Shown: positions 47,620-58,810, counted from the first letter of the stretch. The stretch: DNA of 64,000 bases from Scleromatobacter humisilvae (GCF_023231945.1 NZ_JAJLJH010000008.1:186001-250000); one strand, 5' to 3'. Numbers and translations are program-made. Notes: generated by a model from the letters alone, not told the origin.

Positions 47620-47805
47620 TCAGCCGCCATCCAGCGCCTGGTTGACCGCTTCGACGAAGCTCGCGCTCTCCACCGGCTTCGTCCGCATCCGGACGCCCGC
47701 CGGCAGTCCGGCCCGACACCACGACGATGGCCAGCGGCCGCACGTCGCCCTGCGCGTAGAGATGGCGGATCAGTCGGCGGCCGCGGGGTGGGCATCGGCC
47801 GGGTT
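47620..47805 (-). pseudogene. Remnant of a second response-regulator receiver domain
   Basis: On the minus strand one frame reads RLIRHLYAQGDVRPLAIVVVSG (typical receiver strand 4). A different frame immediately after reads RMRTKPVESASFVEAVNQALDGG and a stop at 47620-47622, where KPV contains the conserved receiver Lys. The two parts need a frameshift and the N-terminal half with the phosphoacceptor Asp is missing. It is therefore a decayed copy, not a working regulator. Confidence 0.55.
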
Positions 47806-47851
47806 TAGCGACGACGCGCCGGCGCACGCACGGCTTTCGCGCGGCGCGGAC

Positions 47852-48793
<942 letters not shown>

Positions 48794-48935
48794 GCTCGCA
48801 CCCCTCGTTGCGCGTTCGCGGCAGTATGGGACAACGCGGCGCTTGCTGCCGGGCACGCTCGGAATGACCCGATGGCGACGTGTGGCGCGCTCGCGTGACA
48901 ATGCGCGCTTCGCCTCTCGCAAAACCCGAGCCCGC

Positions 48936-50360
48936 TTGTCCAACTTCCTGCGCCTGTCGTTCCGGCAGACCCTGCTCGCCGCCTTCCTGCTGATCGCCGG
49001 CCTGCTCGCCGCCGCGTCGCTGGGCGGCCTGTTCACGCTCGAGCGCGTGATGGCGCAGAGCCGCGTCGCCACGGCCAGCGCCCTGCTGCTGACCGCCGAC
49101 GCGCGCCAGCTCGCCGAGCTGCGCGTGGCGATGGAGCGCAGCGCGCGCCAGTACATCGTGCTGGACGATCCGTCGCTGCTGCGCGGCTTCACGCAGGCCG
49201 GCGACGACGCGACCCGGCTGCTCGGCGAGATGGGACGCCACGACCTGCCGCAGCAGCTCTCGACGCAGTGGCTCGCCCAGATCCAGCCGATCAAGGACGA
49301 GCTGGGCGGCCCGAAGGCGTCGATCCAGCAGCGCGAGGACGCGCTCGACCAGAGCTTCCGCACGCTGGATCGCCTCAACGCCCAGATCGCCGAGGCCGTG
49401 CGCCGGCTTGACGACGAGCGCAGCGCCGCGCTGCAGGCGCAGCTCGAGGCCGGCCGCGCGTCGGTGGGCACGCAGGTGCTGGGCGCCATCGTGCTCGCGG
49501 CGATGCTGGCGCTGGCCTTCGGCGTCTGGCTCACGCGGCCGCTCAAGCGGCTGGAGCGCGCGATCGCCGGCCTCGGCGAGAACCGCATGGACGCGCCCGT
49601 CGACATCCGCGGCCCGAGCGACCTGCGCTCGCTCGGCCGCCGCCTCGAGTGGCTGCGGCTGCGGCTGAAGGAACTCGACGAGGACAAGGCGCGCTTCCTG
49701 CGCTACACCTCGCACGAGCTGAAGACGCCGCTGGCCGCGCTGCGCGAGGGCGTGGCGCTGCTGGAGGACGGCGTCGCCGGCCCGATGACCGCCGACCAGC
49801 GCGAGATCGCGCGCATCCTCGGCCACAACACCGCCACGCTGCAGAACCAGATCGAGGCGCTGCTGCGCTTCAACGCGGCTGCCTTCGAGGCGCGCCGCCT
49901 CAACCGCAGCGAGACCGACCTGCGCACGCTGCTGCACGGCCTGGTCGAGGAGCAGCGGCTTCAGTGGCAGGCGCGCCACCTGACGATCGAGTTGAACGGC
50001 GAGGCGCCGGTGCTGGCGGTCGACGCGGACAAGCTGTCGGCGGCGCTCGGCAACTTGTTGTCCAATTCGATACGCTTCAGCCCCGTCGCCGGGAAGCTGT
50101 TCCTCACGCTGTCGTCATCGCCCGGAAAGGTGCGCATCGACCTGCAGGACCAGGGCCCCGGCGTCGCGCCGGCCGACCGCGAGCGCATCTTCGAGCCTTT
50201 CTTCCGCGGCGAAGTGCAGCCCGACGGCGCGGTGCGCGGCACCGGCATCGGGCTGTCGATCGTGCGCGAATACATCCAGGCCCATGGCGGCCGCGTCGAC
50301 CTGTTGTCCGACGGGCCCGGTGCCCATTTTCGAATCGAGCTTCCTCATGTCAGCGATTGA
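48936..50360 (+). CDS. glrK: Envelope sensor histidine kinase GlrK/QseE-like
   Basis: 474 residues from TTG at 48936 (MSNFLRLSFRQTLLAAF). TM1 is about 12-30, a periplasmic sensor of about 150 residues follows, TM2 is about 181-200, then HAMP, HisKA with phosphoacceptor His260 (RYTSHELKTPLAALREGVALLEDG) and HATPase (LGNLLSNSIRFSP, GTGIGLSIVREYIQAHGG). The gene order kinase, lipoprotein, sigma54 regulator matches the enterobacterial glrK-qseG-glrR operon. The open frame extends 48 codons further upstream, so the start is an estimate. Its 3' end overlaps the lipoprotein gene by 14 nt. Confidence 0.85.
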   Translation: MSNFLRLSFRQTLLAAFLLIAGLLAAASLGGLFTLERVMAQSRVATASALLLTADARQLAELRVAMERSARQYIVLDDPSLLRGFTQAGDDATRLLGEMGRHDLPQQLSTQWLAQIQPIKDELGGPKASIQQREDALDQSFRTLDRLNAQIAEAVRRLDDERSAALQAQLEAGRASVGTQVLGAIVLAAMLALAFGVWLTRPLKRLERAIAGLGENRMDAPVDIRGPSDLRSLGRRLEWLRLRLKELDEDKARFLRYTSHELKTPLAALREGVALLEDGVAGPMTADQREIARILGHNTATLQNQIEALLRFNAAAFEARRLNRSETDLRTLLHGLVEEQRLQWQARHLTIELNGEAPVLAVDADKLSAALGNLLSNSIRFSPVAGKLFLTLSSSPGKVRIDLQDQGPGVAPADRERIFEPFFRGEVQPDGAVRGTGIGLSIVREYIQAHGGRVDLLSDGPGAHFRIELPHVSD

Positions 50361-50949
50361 AGTCCCCTCCAAGCCGACACGTGCGGGCCTGGCCGCCGCC
50401 TTCGCGGCACTGGCGCTCGCCGGCTGCGTCACGCCCAAGCCGCCGCCGCCGCCGCCGCCGCCACCGGTCGTCGTCGCCCCCGTCGTCAAGTGCGAGCCCG
50501 CGCGCGACGCGCAGGACCTCGCCGCGCGCCACCTGCTGGCCACCACCGATCGCCTCAGCGCGCTCAACACCGCCGACCTGACGGCCGAGGCGTCGCGACC
50601 GCTCGAGGGCGCGTCCATCGAACAGCAGATGGATCAGGCGCTCGCGATGAGCATGACGCACAACCCGGGCGATCTCGCGCGCGCCCAGGGCGTCATCGAC
50701 CAGGTGCTGCACAACAACACGCCGCAGGCCGACCCATGGCGCTCGCTCGCGCGCCTGCTGGCCTATCGCCTGACCGAGCAGAAGCGCGCCGAGGACGTCG
50801 CCGAGCGCAGCGCCCAGCAGCTGCGCGACGCGCAGCGCGACAACCAGCGCAAGCTCGACGACGCCAACGCCAAGCTCGAGGCGCTGAAGGCGATCGAGCG
50901 CAGCCTCAACACGCGGCAGTCGCCGCCGGCGTCGTCGCCCAAGCCCTGA
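50347..50949 (+). CDS. qseG: QseG/YfhG-like outer-membrane lipoprotein
   Basis: 200 residues. Lipoprotein signal (LAAAFAALALAGC, lipobox LAGC) followed by a run of nine prolines and then a helical, charged periplasmic part with coiled-coil character (SAQQLRDAQRDNQRKLDDANAKLEALKAIER). In E. coli QseG is needed for GlrK (QseE) signalling and interacts with RapZ. This homologue is assigned mainly from its position between glrK and glrR, lipobox and helical content. Confidence 0.72.
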   Translation: MSAIEVPSKPTRAGLAAAFAALALAGCVTPKPPPPPPPPPVVVAPVVKCEPARDAQDLAARHLLATTDRLSALNTADLTAEASRPLEGASIEQQMDQALAMSMTHNPGDLARAQGVIDQVLHNNTPQADPWRSLARLLAYRLTEQKRAEDVAERSAQQLRDAQRDNQRKLDDANAKLEALKAIERSLNTRQSPPASSPKP

Positions 50950-50976
50950 GATGATGGCCATCGTCAGCACGCATTC

Positions 50977-51055
50977 GCGGGCCGTGCGCCGGGCCGCCCC
51001 AAGGAGGCCCGCGGTCCCCTCGGGGGACGGAGCGCTGTACCCGGCGCGGGAGGGG
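50977..51055 (+). repeat. 79-bp dispersed repeat, copy 1, supplying the glrR ribosome-binding site
   Basis: It is identical to the copy at 56859-56937 at 76 of 79 positions. It ends in GGGAGGGG exactly 5 nt before the glrR ATG. Internal arms GTCCCC/GGGGAC form a hairpin. The repeat lies wholly in the 111-bp gap between qseG and glrR. Confidence 0.85.
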
Positions 51056-51060
51056 TCGTC

Positions 51061-52428
<1,368 letters not shown>

Positions 52429-52468
52429 CGACAACTGAAATCCTTTCAAAATCAACAACTTGGGCGAT

Positions 52469-52481
52469 TGTGCAGTGCACA
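52469..52481. promoter_or_regulatory. Palindrome, candidate upstream activator site for opgG
   Basis: TGTGCA-G-TGCACA is perfectly symmetric with 6-bp arms. Its centre lies about 110 bp upstream of the -24 element, inside the usual range for sigma54 activator sites. The E. coli GlrR consensus TGTC-N10-GACA is not seen here, so the assignment to GlrR is only a suggestion. Confidence 0.4.
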
Positions 52482-52581
52482 CGTCGCCTCAGCCCGACGG
52501 TTTTCGTGGATTTTCGACAGCCGAACGACAGCTTGCCGGGGCACCCCCTTCCAAGTGATTGATTCACATAGCTTTTTCATG

Positions 52582-52598
52582 TTGGCACGTGCATTGCG
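52582..52598 (+). promoter_or_regulatory. Sigma54 (-24/-12) promoter of opgGH
   Basis: TTGGCACGTGCATTGCG contains TGGCACG and TTGC with GG and GC separated by exactly 10 nt, a full match to the sigma54 core. The predicted start of transcription is about 52609, leaving a leader of about 29 nt before the opgG ATG. Confidence 0.8.
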
Positions 52599-52637
52599 AA
52601 TGAAGGACAGCAACCCTGCTTTTCCTCCGTTCGCCAG

Positions 52638-54185
52638 ATGCACATCCCGGGTCGTCGAAACCGCCCTTTCTCCTCTGTAGCCCTGCATTCCCTGCTCGTC
52701 AGTGCGGCCCTCGCGCTCACGAGCCTGCAGGCGTGCGCGGCGCTGTTTGACGACGTCGGCGCACGTGCTCGACAGCTGGCCGAAGCGCCCTTCGTCGCGC
52801 AGCCCAGGCCGGCTGCCCCGAACGCCGCCGACAAGCTGACCTACGACCAGTACCGCGACATCCGCTTCCGCCCCGACCACTCGCTGTGGCGCGACCAGAA
52901 GCTGCCGTTCGAGGTGCAGTTCTTCCACCCGGGCTTCGTCAACACCGAGACGGTCAGGATCAACGAAGTGGCGGCCGACGGCGCGTCGCGCCCGATCGCG
53001 TTCGACACCGCCGACTTCGACTACGGCCACAACAAGCCACCGTCGAAGGCGCTGGCGTCGGGCTACGCGGGCTTTCGCGTCCACTTCCCGATCAACAACG
53101 CGACCCACAAGGACGAGGTGATCGTCTTCCAGGGCGCCAGCTACTTCCGCGCGATCGGCAAGGACCAGCGCTACGGGCTGTCGGCGCGCGGCCTGGCGGT
53201 CGACACGGTCGGCGCCGGCGCCGAGGAGTTCCCGCGCTTCACCGAGTTCTGGCTCGAGAAGCCGGCCGCCGACGCGAAGTCGCTGACCATCACGGCGCTG
53301 CTCGACTCGAAGAGCGTGACGGGCGTCTATCGCTTCGTCGTCACGCCCGGCCAAGACACGGTCGTCGACGTTCAGTCGCGGCTCTATCTGCGCAAGAACG
53401 TGGCGACGCTGGGCATCGCGCCGCTGACCAGCATGTTCTTCTCGGGCGAGAACCAGCCGCAGCCCGGCGACTTCCGCCCCGAGGTGCACGACTCCGACGG
53501 CCTGATGGTGCAGTCGGGCACCGGCGAATGGCTGTGGCGTCCGCTGAGCAATCCGAAGCGCATCCTGACGACCTCGTTCGCGATGCCGTCGTCGGTCAAG
53601 GGCTTCGGCCTGATGCAGCGCGACCGCGCCTACACGAGCTACGAGGACGACGAGGCGCGCTACGAGCTGCGCCCGAGCGCGTGGATCACGCCGGTCGGCG
53701 ACTGGGGCCCCGGCCGCGTCGAACTCGTCCAGCTCAACACCGTCGACGAGACCAACGACAACATCGTCGCCTACTGGGTGCCCTCGAAGCTGCCCGCCGC
53801 CGGCGAGCCGCTGGATCTCGCGTACCGCATGCGCTGGCAAGGCAACGAGCAGCAGCACCCGCCGGGCGCGTGGGTGACGCAGTCGCGCAGCGGCCGCAGC
53901 TTCGCGTCGCTCGGCAAGGGCGAGGAGCAGGTGATCGTCGACTTCGCCGGGCCGTCGCTCGCCGCGCTGCCGGCCGACGCGGCCGTCAAGGCGGTGGTGA
54001 CCGGCGTCGCCAACGTCGACGTCGTCTCCACCAACTGCTACCGCAACGAGGCCAACGGCACGTGGCGCCTCGCGATCCGATTCAAGCAGCGCAACGCCGA
54101 CGAGCCCGTCGAGCTGCGCGCCTTTCTTCAGCATGGCAACGACATCCTGAGCGAAACATGGACACACGTCATACCTCCCCGATGA
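52638..54185 (+). CDS. opgG: Periplasmic glucan biosynthesis protein OpgG/MdoG
   Basis: 515 residues. Signal peptide (about 1-33, VALHSLLVSAALALTSLQACA) and an MdoG-type beta-sandwich: LTYDQYRDIRFRPDHSLW, VHFPINNATHKDEVIVFQGASYFRAIGKDQRYGLSARGLAVDT, SMFFSGENQPQPGDFRPEVHDSDGL, WRPLSNPKRI and GVASYW-type late strands. OpgG works in the periplasm on osmoregulated glucans whose backbone OpgH makes. ATG at 52638. It overlaps opgH by 4 nt (ATGA). Confidence 0.95.
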   Translation: MHIPGRRNRPFSSVALHSLLVSAALALTSLQACAALFDDVGARARQLAEAPFVAQPRPAAPNAADKLTYDQYRDIRFRPDHSLWRDQKLPFEVQFFHPGFVNTETVRINEVAADGASRPIAFDTADFDYGHNKPPSKALASGYAGFRVHFPINNATHKDEVIVFQGASYFRAIGKDQRYGLSARGLAVDTVGAGAEEFPRFTEFWLEKPAADAKSLTITALLDSKSVTGVYRFVVTPGQDTVVDVQSRLYLRKNVATLGIAPLTSMFFSGENQPQPGDFRPEVHDSDGLMVQSGTGEWLWRPLSNPKRILTTSFAMPSSVKGFGLMQRDRAYTSYEDDEARYELRPSAWITPVGDWGPGRVELVQLNTVDETNDNIVAYWVPSKLPAAGEPLDLAYRMRWQGNEQQHPPGAWVTQSRSGRSFASLGKGEEQVIVDFAGPSLAALPADAAVKAVVTGVANVDVVSTNCYRNEANGTWRLAIRFKQRNADEPVELRAFLQHGNDILSETWTHVIPPR

Positions 54186-56095
54186 AAAACTCCGCCCGTG
54201 CTTCGACCATGCCGACGATCGTGCGCAGCCCGATGCTGCCGCGCGCGTGGAGCGGCTTCTGGAACGGCGTGCTGGGTCGCGCCGAATGCGTCGTGACGCC
54301 CGAAGCCGCCGCGCTGGAGGCGAAGCCGCTCGCGTGGGAAAGCGCGGTGCGCGTGCGCCGCCGCGTGCTGCTGGCGCTGATCCTCGTGGCCACCGCGTTC
54401 GCCGCCTGGGTGCTCGCGAGCGGCCAGCAGGAGCTGCAGCATCCGATCCTGCAAGGCCTGCAGATCGGCCTGTTCGCGCTGCTGTTCGCGTGGGTCGCGG
54501 CCGGCTGCTTCACGGCGCTGATGGGGTTCTTCGTGCTGGTGCGCGGGGACAGGCATGCGATCTCCGCGGCCGACGCCGGCGACGCGCCGCTGCCGGCCGA
54601 CGGCCGCACCGCGCTGATCATGCCGATCTGCCACGAGGACGTCGCCACCGTCTTCGCCGGCCTGCGCGCCACCGCGGCGTCGCTGGAGCGCAGCGGCGCG
54701 CTGCACGCGTTCGACATCTTCGTGCTGTCCGACAGCAAGGACGAGGCCGTGATCGCCGAGGAACGCGCCGCCTTCGCCGACCTGCGCGACTCGCTCGCCG
54801 GCCGCGGCAACGTGTTCTACCGCGTGCGCCGCGTGCGCACCAAGAAGAAGGCGGGCAACGTGTCCGACTTCTGCCGCCGCTGGGGCGCCAACTACAAGTA
54901 CATGGTCGTGATGGACGCCGACTCCGTCATGAGCGGCGACTGCCTGCAGACGCTGGTGCGCCTGATGGAGAAGCACCCGACCGCGGGCATCCTGCAGACC
55001 GCGCCGCAGGCCGTCGGCCACGCGACGCTGCATGCGCGCGCGCAGCAGTTCGCGGCCCGCGTGACGGGCAACCTGTTCACCGTCGGCATGCAGTTCTGGC
55101 AGCTGGGCGAGGCGCACTACTTCGGCCACAACGCGATCATCCGCGTCAAGCCGTTCATGGAGCACTGCGGCCTCGCGCCGCTGCAAGGCAAGGGCGCGTT
55201 CTCGGGCCACATCCTGTCGCACGACTTCGTCGAGGCCGCGCTGATGCGCCGCGCCGGCTTCCACGTGTGGCTGGTGGCCGATCTCGTCGGCAGCTACGAG
55301 CAGCAGCCGCCGCACCTGCTGGCCGAGCTGCAGCGCGACCGCCGCTGGTGCCAGGGCAACCTGCAGAACGCCCGCCTGATCGCCGAGCCGGGCCTGCACG
55401 CCGTGCACCGCGGCATGCTGGCCACCGGCGCGATGGCCTACGTGTCGGCGCCGCTGTGGCTGCTGTACGTGGTGCTGGGCGCGCTGCTGTGGCTGGTCGG
55501 CGGCAACGTGCTGTTCACGCCCGAAGGCACGCTGGCGATCGGCATCCCGGGCCTGTGGGCCGGCACGCTGACGATGCTGGTGCTGCCGCGCCTGCTGGGC
55601 GTGGCCGCCGTGTTCATGCGCCGCGAGACCGGCCGCTTCGGCGGCGGCGCGAAGCTGGTGCAGAGCGCGTTCCTCGAGGCCGCGCTGGCGATGCTGCTGG
55701 CGCCGCTGCGCATGGTCGCGCACACGCTGTTCGTGGTCGGCGCGATGACGGGCTGGAAGCTGGAATGGAAGTCGCCCCCGCGCGAGGCCAACGACGTCGC
55801 CTGGAGCGAGGCCGCGCAGCGCTTCGCGCCCGTGAGCCTGGTCGTGGCGGCCATCGCCGCCGCGATGAGCCTGGCCGGCTCGTCGGCCGTGCTGTGGATG
55901 ATGCCGGTGGGCCTGCCGCTGGTGCTGGCCGTGCCGTTCACGGTGCTCACCGGCAGCACCTCGCTGGGCGAGCGCGTGCGCCGCGCGCGCCTGCTGCTGG
56001 TGCCCGAGGAATCGTCGTCGCCGACCGTGCTGCGCCAGGCCTGGAGCTTCGCCAAGATGAGCCCGGCGGCGCTGCGCCGCCTCGTCACGGCCTGA
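54182..56095 (+). CDS. opgH: Glucan glucosyltransferase OpgH/MdoH
   Basis: 637 residues. Family 2 inner-membrane glucosyltransferase that makes the beta-1,2 glucan backbone. Two N-terminal helices (LLALILVATAFAAWVLA and IGLFALLFAWVAAGCFTAL), a cytoplasmic GT2 domain with MPICHEDVATVFAGLRAT, VVMDADSVMSGD and the QxxRW-type site LQRDRRWCQGNLQN, then several C-terminal helices. E. coli OpgH has about 847 residues, and the shorter size comes mainly from shorter N- and C-termini. ATG 54182 overlaps the opgG stop; an ATG at 54158 is an alternative. Confidence 0.94.
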   Translation: MKNSARASTMPTIVRSPMLPRAWSGFWNGVLGRAECVVTPEAAALEAKPLAWESAVRVRRRVLLALILVATAFAAWVLASGQQELQHPILQGLQIGLFALLFAWVAAGCFTALMGFFVLVRGDRHAISAADAGDAPLPADGRTALIMPICHEDVATVFAGLRATAASLERSGALHAFDIFVLSDSKDEAVIAEERAAFADLRDSLAGRGNVFYRVRRVRTKKKAGNVSDFCRRWGANYKYMVVMDADSVMSGDCLQTLVRLMEKHPTAGILQTAPQAVGHATLHARAQQFAARVTGNLFTVGMQFWQLGEAHYFGHNAIIRVKPFMEHCGLAPLQGKGAFSGHILSHDFVEAALMRRAGFHVWLVADLVGSYEQQPPHLLAELQRDRRWCQGNLQNARLIAEPGLHAVHRGMLATGAMAYVSAPLWLLYVVLGALLWLVGGNVLFTPEGTLAIGIPGLWAGTLTMLVLPRLLGVAAVFMRRETGRFGGGAKLVQSAFLEAALAMLLAPLRMVAHTLFVVGAMTGWKLEWKSPPREANDVAWSEAAQRFAPVSLVVAAIAAAMSLAGSSAVLWMMPVGLPLVLAVPFTVLTGSTSLGERVRRARLLLVPEESSSPTVLRQAWSFAKMSPAALRRLVTA

Positions 56096-56140
56096 GACAG
56101 ACGTCACGCTCCCGTCGACGGCGCGTGCGCCTTCGGCCCG

Positions 56141-56175
56141 TACAATGTGACCCTCGCGGCGCCTCCGGGCGCCGC
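56141..56175 (+). promoter_or_regulatory. Putative promoter and start-proximal hairpin for the secreted Ala-rich gene
   Basis: TACAAT at 56141-56146 resembles a -10 element, though no good -35 is present. The predicted start would fall at the base of a perfect 8-bp hairpin, GCGGCGCC-TCCG-GGCGCCGC (56156-56175), at the very 5' end of the message, about 60 nt before the ATG. It could protect the 5' end or be a weak terminator of opgGH. Confidence 0.4.
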
Positions 56176-56234
56176 TCTTGCGGGTGCCTGCCAACGCCGG
56201 TGCCCATGTCCTCCACAGCCCCTGGATCTACACC

Positions 56235-56738
56235 ATGAACCGCTGTGTTTCGCTCTCCCTCGCGCTGGCCCTCGCCGCGCTCGCACCGGCCATCGCGTCG
56301 GCGCAGGTGCTCGGGCCCGTCGAGTCGCCGCAGGCCGCGGCGAGTGCCGCGCAGGCCAACCAGGCTGCGCAGGCGGCCGCGCTGGCCGCCGCGCAAGCCG
56401 CGCAGTCGGACGGCCAGGCGCTGCGCCGCAACTTCCCGCAGAAGGCATTGCGCGGCACCATCCTGTTCGGCACGCCGCCGTACATCCAGTTGAACGGCAA
56501 CGTCACGCAGATGGCCACGGCCTACCGCGTCCACGGCTACAACAACCTGCTCGTGATGTCGACCCAGCTGGTCGGCGTGAAGGCGAGCGTCGACTTCACG
56601 CTCGACGTCGCCGGCCAGGTCTACGAGGTGTGGATCCTCACGCCCGCCGAGGCCGCGAAGCAGCCCTGGCCGGAGACGCCGGCCGACGCCGCCGCGTGGA
56701 CCTTCGACCCGATCGCGCAGACCTGGACCAAGCCCTGA
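56235..56738 (+). CDS. Exported Ala/Gln-rich hypothetical protein
   Basis: 167 residues. Signal peptide (MNRCVSLSLALALAALAPAIASA), an Ala/Gln-rich helical segment (about 35-65), then a beta-rich C-terminal half (RGTILFGTPPYIQLNGNVTQMATAYRVHGYNNLLVMSTQL, DFTLDVAGQVYEVWILTP). I do not recognise the family. It probably resides in the periplasm or is exported. ATG start chosen from the signal peptide; the frame is open 19 codons further upstream. Confidence 0.72.
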   Translation: MNRCVSLSLALALAALAPAIASAQVLGPVESPQAAASAAQANQAAQAAALAAAQAAQSDGQALRRNFPQKALRGTILFGTPPYIQLNGNVTQMATAYRVHGYNNLLVMSTQLVGVKASVDFTLDVAGQVYEVWILTPAEAAKQPWPETPADAAAWTFDPIAQTWTKP

Positions 56739-56858
56739 GTCGCGTCGCGCCGTGACGGCGCGCGCGTCCCTTCCCCGATTTCACCGGCCTCGCGACGAGG
56801 CCACGCGCGCCCGCCCGCGCAAGGAGCACCCCATGACTCATCCTTCGGCAAATTTCCT

Positions 56859-56937
56859 GCGGCCCGTGCGCCGGGCCGCCCCAAGGAGGCCCGCAGTCCC
56901 CTCGGGGGACGGAGCGCTGTACTCGGCGCGGGAGGGG
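56859..56937 (+). repeat. 79-bp dispersed repeat, copy 2, supplying the miaB ribosome-binding site
   Basis: It is near-identical to the copy at 50977-51055 and ends GGGAGGGG exactly 5 nt before the miaB ATG. The 5' flank differs completely, so the similarity is confined to the element. An older-looking AAGGAG followed by an ATG (56821-56835) lies just upstream and may be the displaced original start region. Confidence 0.85.
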
Positions 56938-56942
56938 CTCCA

Positions 56943-58295
56943 ATGACCAAGAAGGTCTTCATTCGTACGTTCGGCTGCCAGATGAACGAGTACGACTCGG
57001 ACAAGATGGCCGACGTGCTGCAGGCCGCCGACGGCTACGAGAAGACGGACGACGTCGAGCAGGCCGACCTCGTCCTGTACAACAGCTGCTCGGTGCGCGA
57101 GAAGGCCGCCGAGAAGATGTTCTCCGACCTCGGCCGCATCAAGCACCTGAAGGCCAAGGGCGTGCTGATCGGCGTGGGCGGCTGCGTGGCGAGCCAGGAA
57201 GGCGCGGCCATCGTCGAGCGCGCGCCCTACGTCGACCTCGTGTTCGGCCCGCAGACGCTGCACCGGCTGCCCAAGATGATCGCCGACCGCCGCGCGTTCT
57301 CGAAGGCGCAGGTCGACATCAGCTTCCCCGAGATCGAGAAGTTCGACCACCTGCCGCCGGCGCGCGTCGAGGGCGCGAGCGCGTTCGTGTCGGTGATGGA
57401 AGGCTGCTCCAAGTACTGCACCTACTGCGTGGTGCCGTACACGCGCGGCGAGGAGGTCTCGCGGCCGTTCGACGACGTGCTGACCGAGGTCGCCGGCCTC
57501 GCCGACCAGGGTCTCAAGGAGATCACGCTGCTCGGACAGAACGTCAACGCCTACCGCGGCAAGATGGGCGACACCGACGAATTCGCCGACTTCGCGCTGC
57601 TGCTCGAGACGATCGCCGAGTTCCCCAGCATCGAGCGCATCCGCTTCACGACCAGCCACCCGAAGGAATTCGGGCAGCGGCTGATCGACGTGTATGGCCG
57701 CGTGCCCAAGCTCGTCAACCACCTGCACCTGCCCGTTCAGCACGGCTCCGATCGCATCCTGTCGGCAATGAAGCGCGGCTACACGGCGCTCGAGTACAAG
57801 AGCACGATCCGCAAGCTGCGCGCGGTGCGGCCCGACATCCGGCTGTCGACCGACTTCATCGTCGGCTTCCCGGGCGAGGAGGACGAGGACTTCGACAAGC
57901 TGATGAAGCTGGTCGACGACGTCGGCTTCGACGCGTCCTTCAGCTTCATCTACAGCCCGCGCCCGGGCACGCCGGCCGCGAACCTGCTCGACCCGACGGC
58001 CTCGTCGGTCAAGCTCAAGCGCCTGCAGCACCTGCAGGCCGTGCTCGAGGCCAACGTGCTGCGCTTCTCGGAAGCCATGGTGGGACAGGTGCACAAGATC
58101 CTCGTCGAGGGCCGAAGCCGCAAGAGCGCCGACGACCTGATGGGCCGCACCGAGTGCAACCGCATCGTCAACTTCCCGGCCGGCCCGAACGGTGCGCGGC
58201 TGGTGGGCCAGCTGATCGACGTCAACATCACGGCGGCGTATCCGCATTCGCTGCGGGCCGAGATCGTGACGACGGACTCGATGGCCGCGGCCTGA
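56943..58295 (+). CDS. miaB: tRNA-2-methylthio-N6-dimethylallyladenosine synthase MiaB
   Basis: 450 residues, a radical-SAM methylthiotransferase modifying A37 of tRNAs. N-terminal UPF0004 domain with [20 protein letters not shown] and GGCVASQEG (three Cys for the auxiliary cluster), radical SAM CxxxCxxC in [43 protein letters not shown] and a C-terminal TRAM domain ([30 protein letters not shown]). ATG start directly after the dispersed repeat. Confidence 0.97.
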   Translation: MTKKVFIRTFGCQMNEYDSDKMADVLQAADGYEKTDDVEQADLVLYNSCSVREKAAEKMFSDLGRIKHLKAKGVLIGVGGCVASQEGAAIVERAPYVDLVFGPQTLHRLPKMIADRRAFSKAQVDISFPEIEKFDHLPPARVEGASAFVSVMEGCSKYCTYCVVPYTRGEEVSRPFDDVLTEVAGLADQGLKEITLLGQNVNAYRGKMGDTDEFADFALLLETIAEFPSIERIRFTTSHPKEFGQRLIDVYGRVPKLVNHLHLPVQHGSDRILSAMKRGYTALEYKSTIRKLRAVRPDIRLSTDFIVGFPGEEDEDFDKLMKLVDDVGFDASFSFIYSPRPGTPAANLLDPTASSVKLKRLQHLQAVLEANVLRFSEAMVGQVHKILVEGRSRKSADDLMGRTECNRIVNFPAGPNGARLVGQLIDVNITAAYPHSLRAEIVTTDSMAAA

Positions 58296-58456
58296 GGTCG
58301 CGCGCGCCTAGGTGATTCCACCAGGGCCCGTGACGAATCTGGCAGTCGGAGGGCTGCCGAGCAGCGTTTTCGATGCACGCGAAGGCTTGGATTCAAGCAC
58401 CGCACGGGCGATTGACGCTATCCTGGGCCGCTCGATTGGGAAAAGGAGCGCGCAGG

Positions 58457-58810
58457 ATGAATGCGATTGTCCGGATGCTCGCCGTCTATGCAGGGTTGTC
58501 CCTGCTGTTGTGCGCGATGACCCGCATGGAGTGGTCGCCGCTTCAACCCAACGGCTTCGGCCAATGGCTCGCGCTGTTCCTGCTGATCTTTCCCGCCGCC
58601 GCGGCCGCCGAGTTCCTCGGCGAACGCCTGCTGGGCAAGCAGGCGCCGGCCGATTTCGAGGAAAGCAAGAGCCACAGCGATTGTTCGTGGACGCGCATCG
58701 TCGCCAGCGTGGCGGTGGTGCTGGTCACCGTGGGCGTCGTGATCGGCGCGGCCTGGTGGCTGTCGCATCCGGCGGCCAGTTGCGACGATTCGATCGTCTG
58801 TATCCGCTAG
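58457..58810 (+). CDS. Small membrane protein with two hydrophobic segments
   Basis: 117 residues. Membrane segments IVRMLAVYAGLSLLLCAMT and the pair GQWLALFLLIFPAAAAAEFL and VASVAVVLVTVGVVIGAAWWL make three candidate helices. Two Cys occur near the C-terminus (SCDDSIVCIR). AAGGAG lies 8 nt before ATG 58457. The family is not recognised. Its stop codon and that of xylB share the tetranucleotide CTAG on opposite strands, so the two convergent genes overlap by 4 nt. Confidence 0.72.
   Translation: MNAIVRMLAVYAGLSLLLCAMTRMEWSPLQPNGFGQWLALFLLIFPAAAAAEFLGERLLGKQAPADFEESKSHSDCSWTRIVASVAVVLVTVGVVIGAAWWLSHPAASCDDSIVCIR

Noticed and set aside
52429-52637. A GlmY-like small RNA downstream of glrR
   Set aside because: The sigma54 promoter points into opgG with only about 29 nt of leader, leaving no room for an sRNA with its own terminator.
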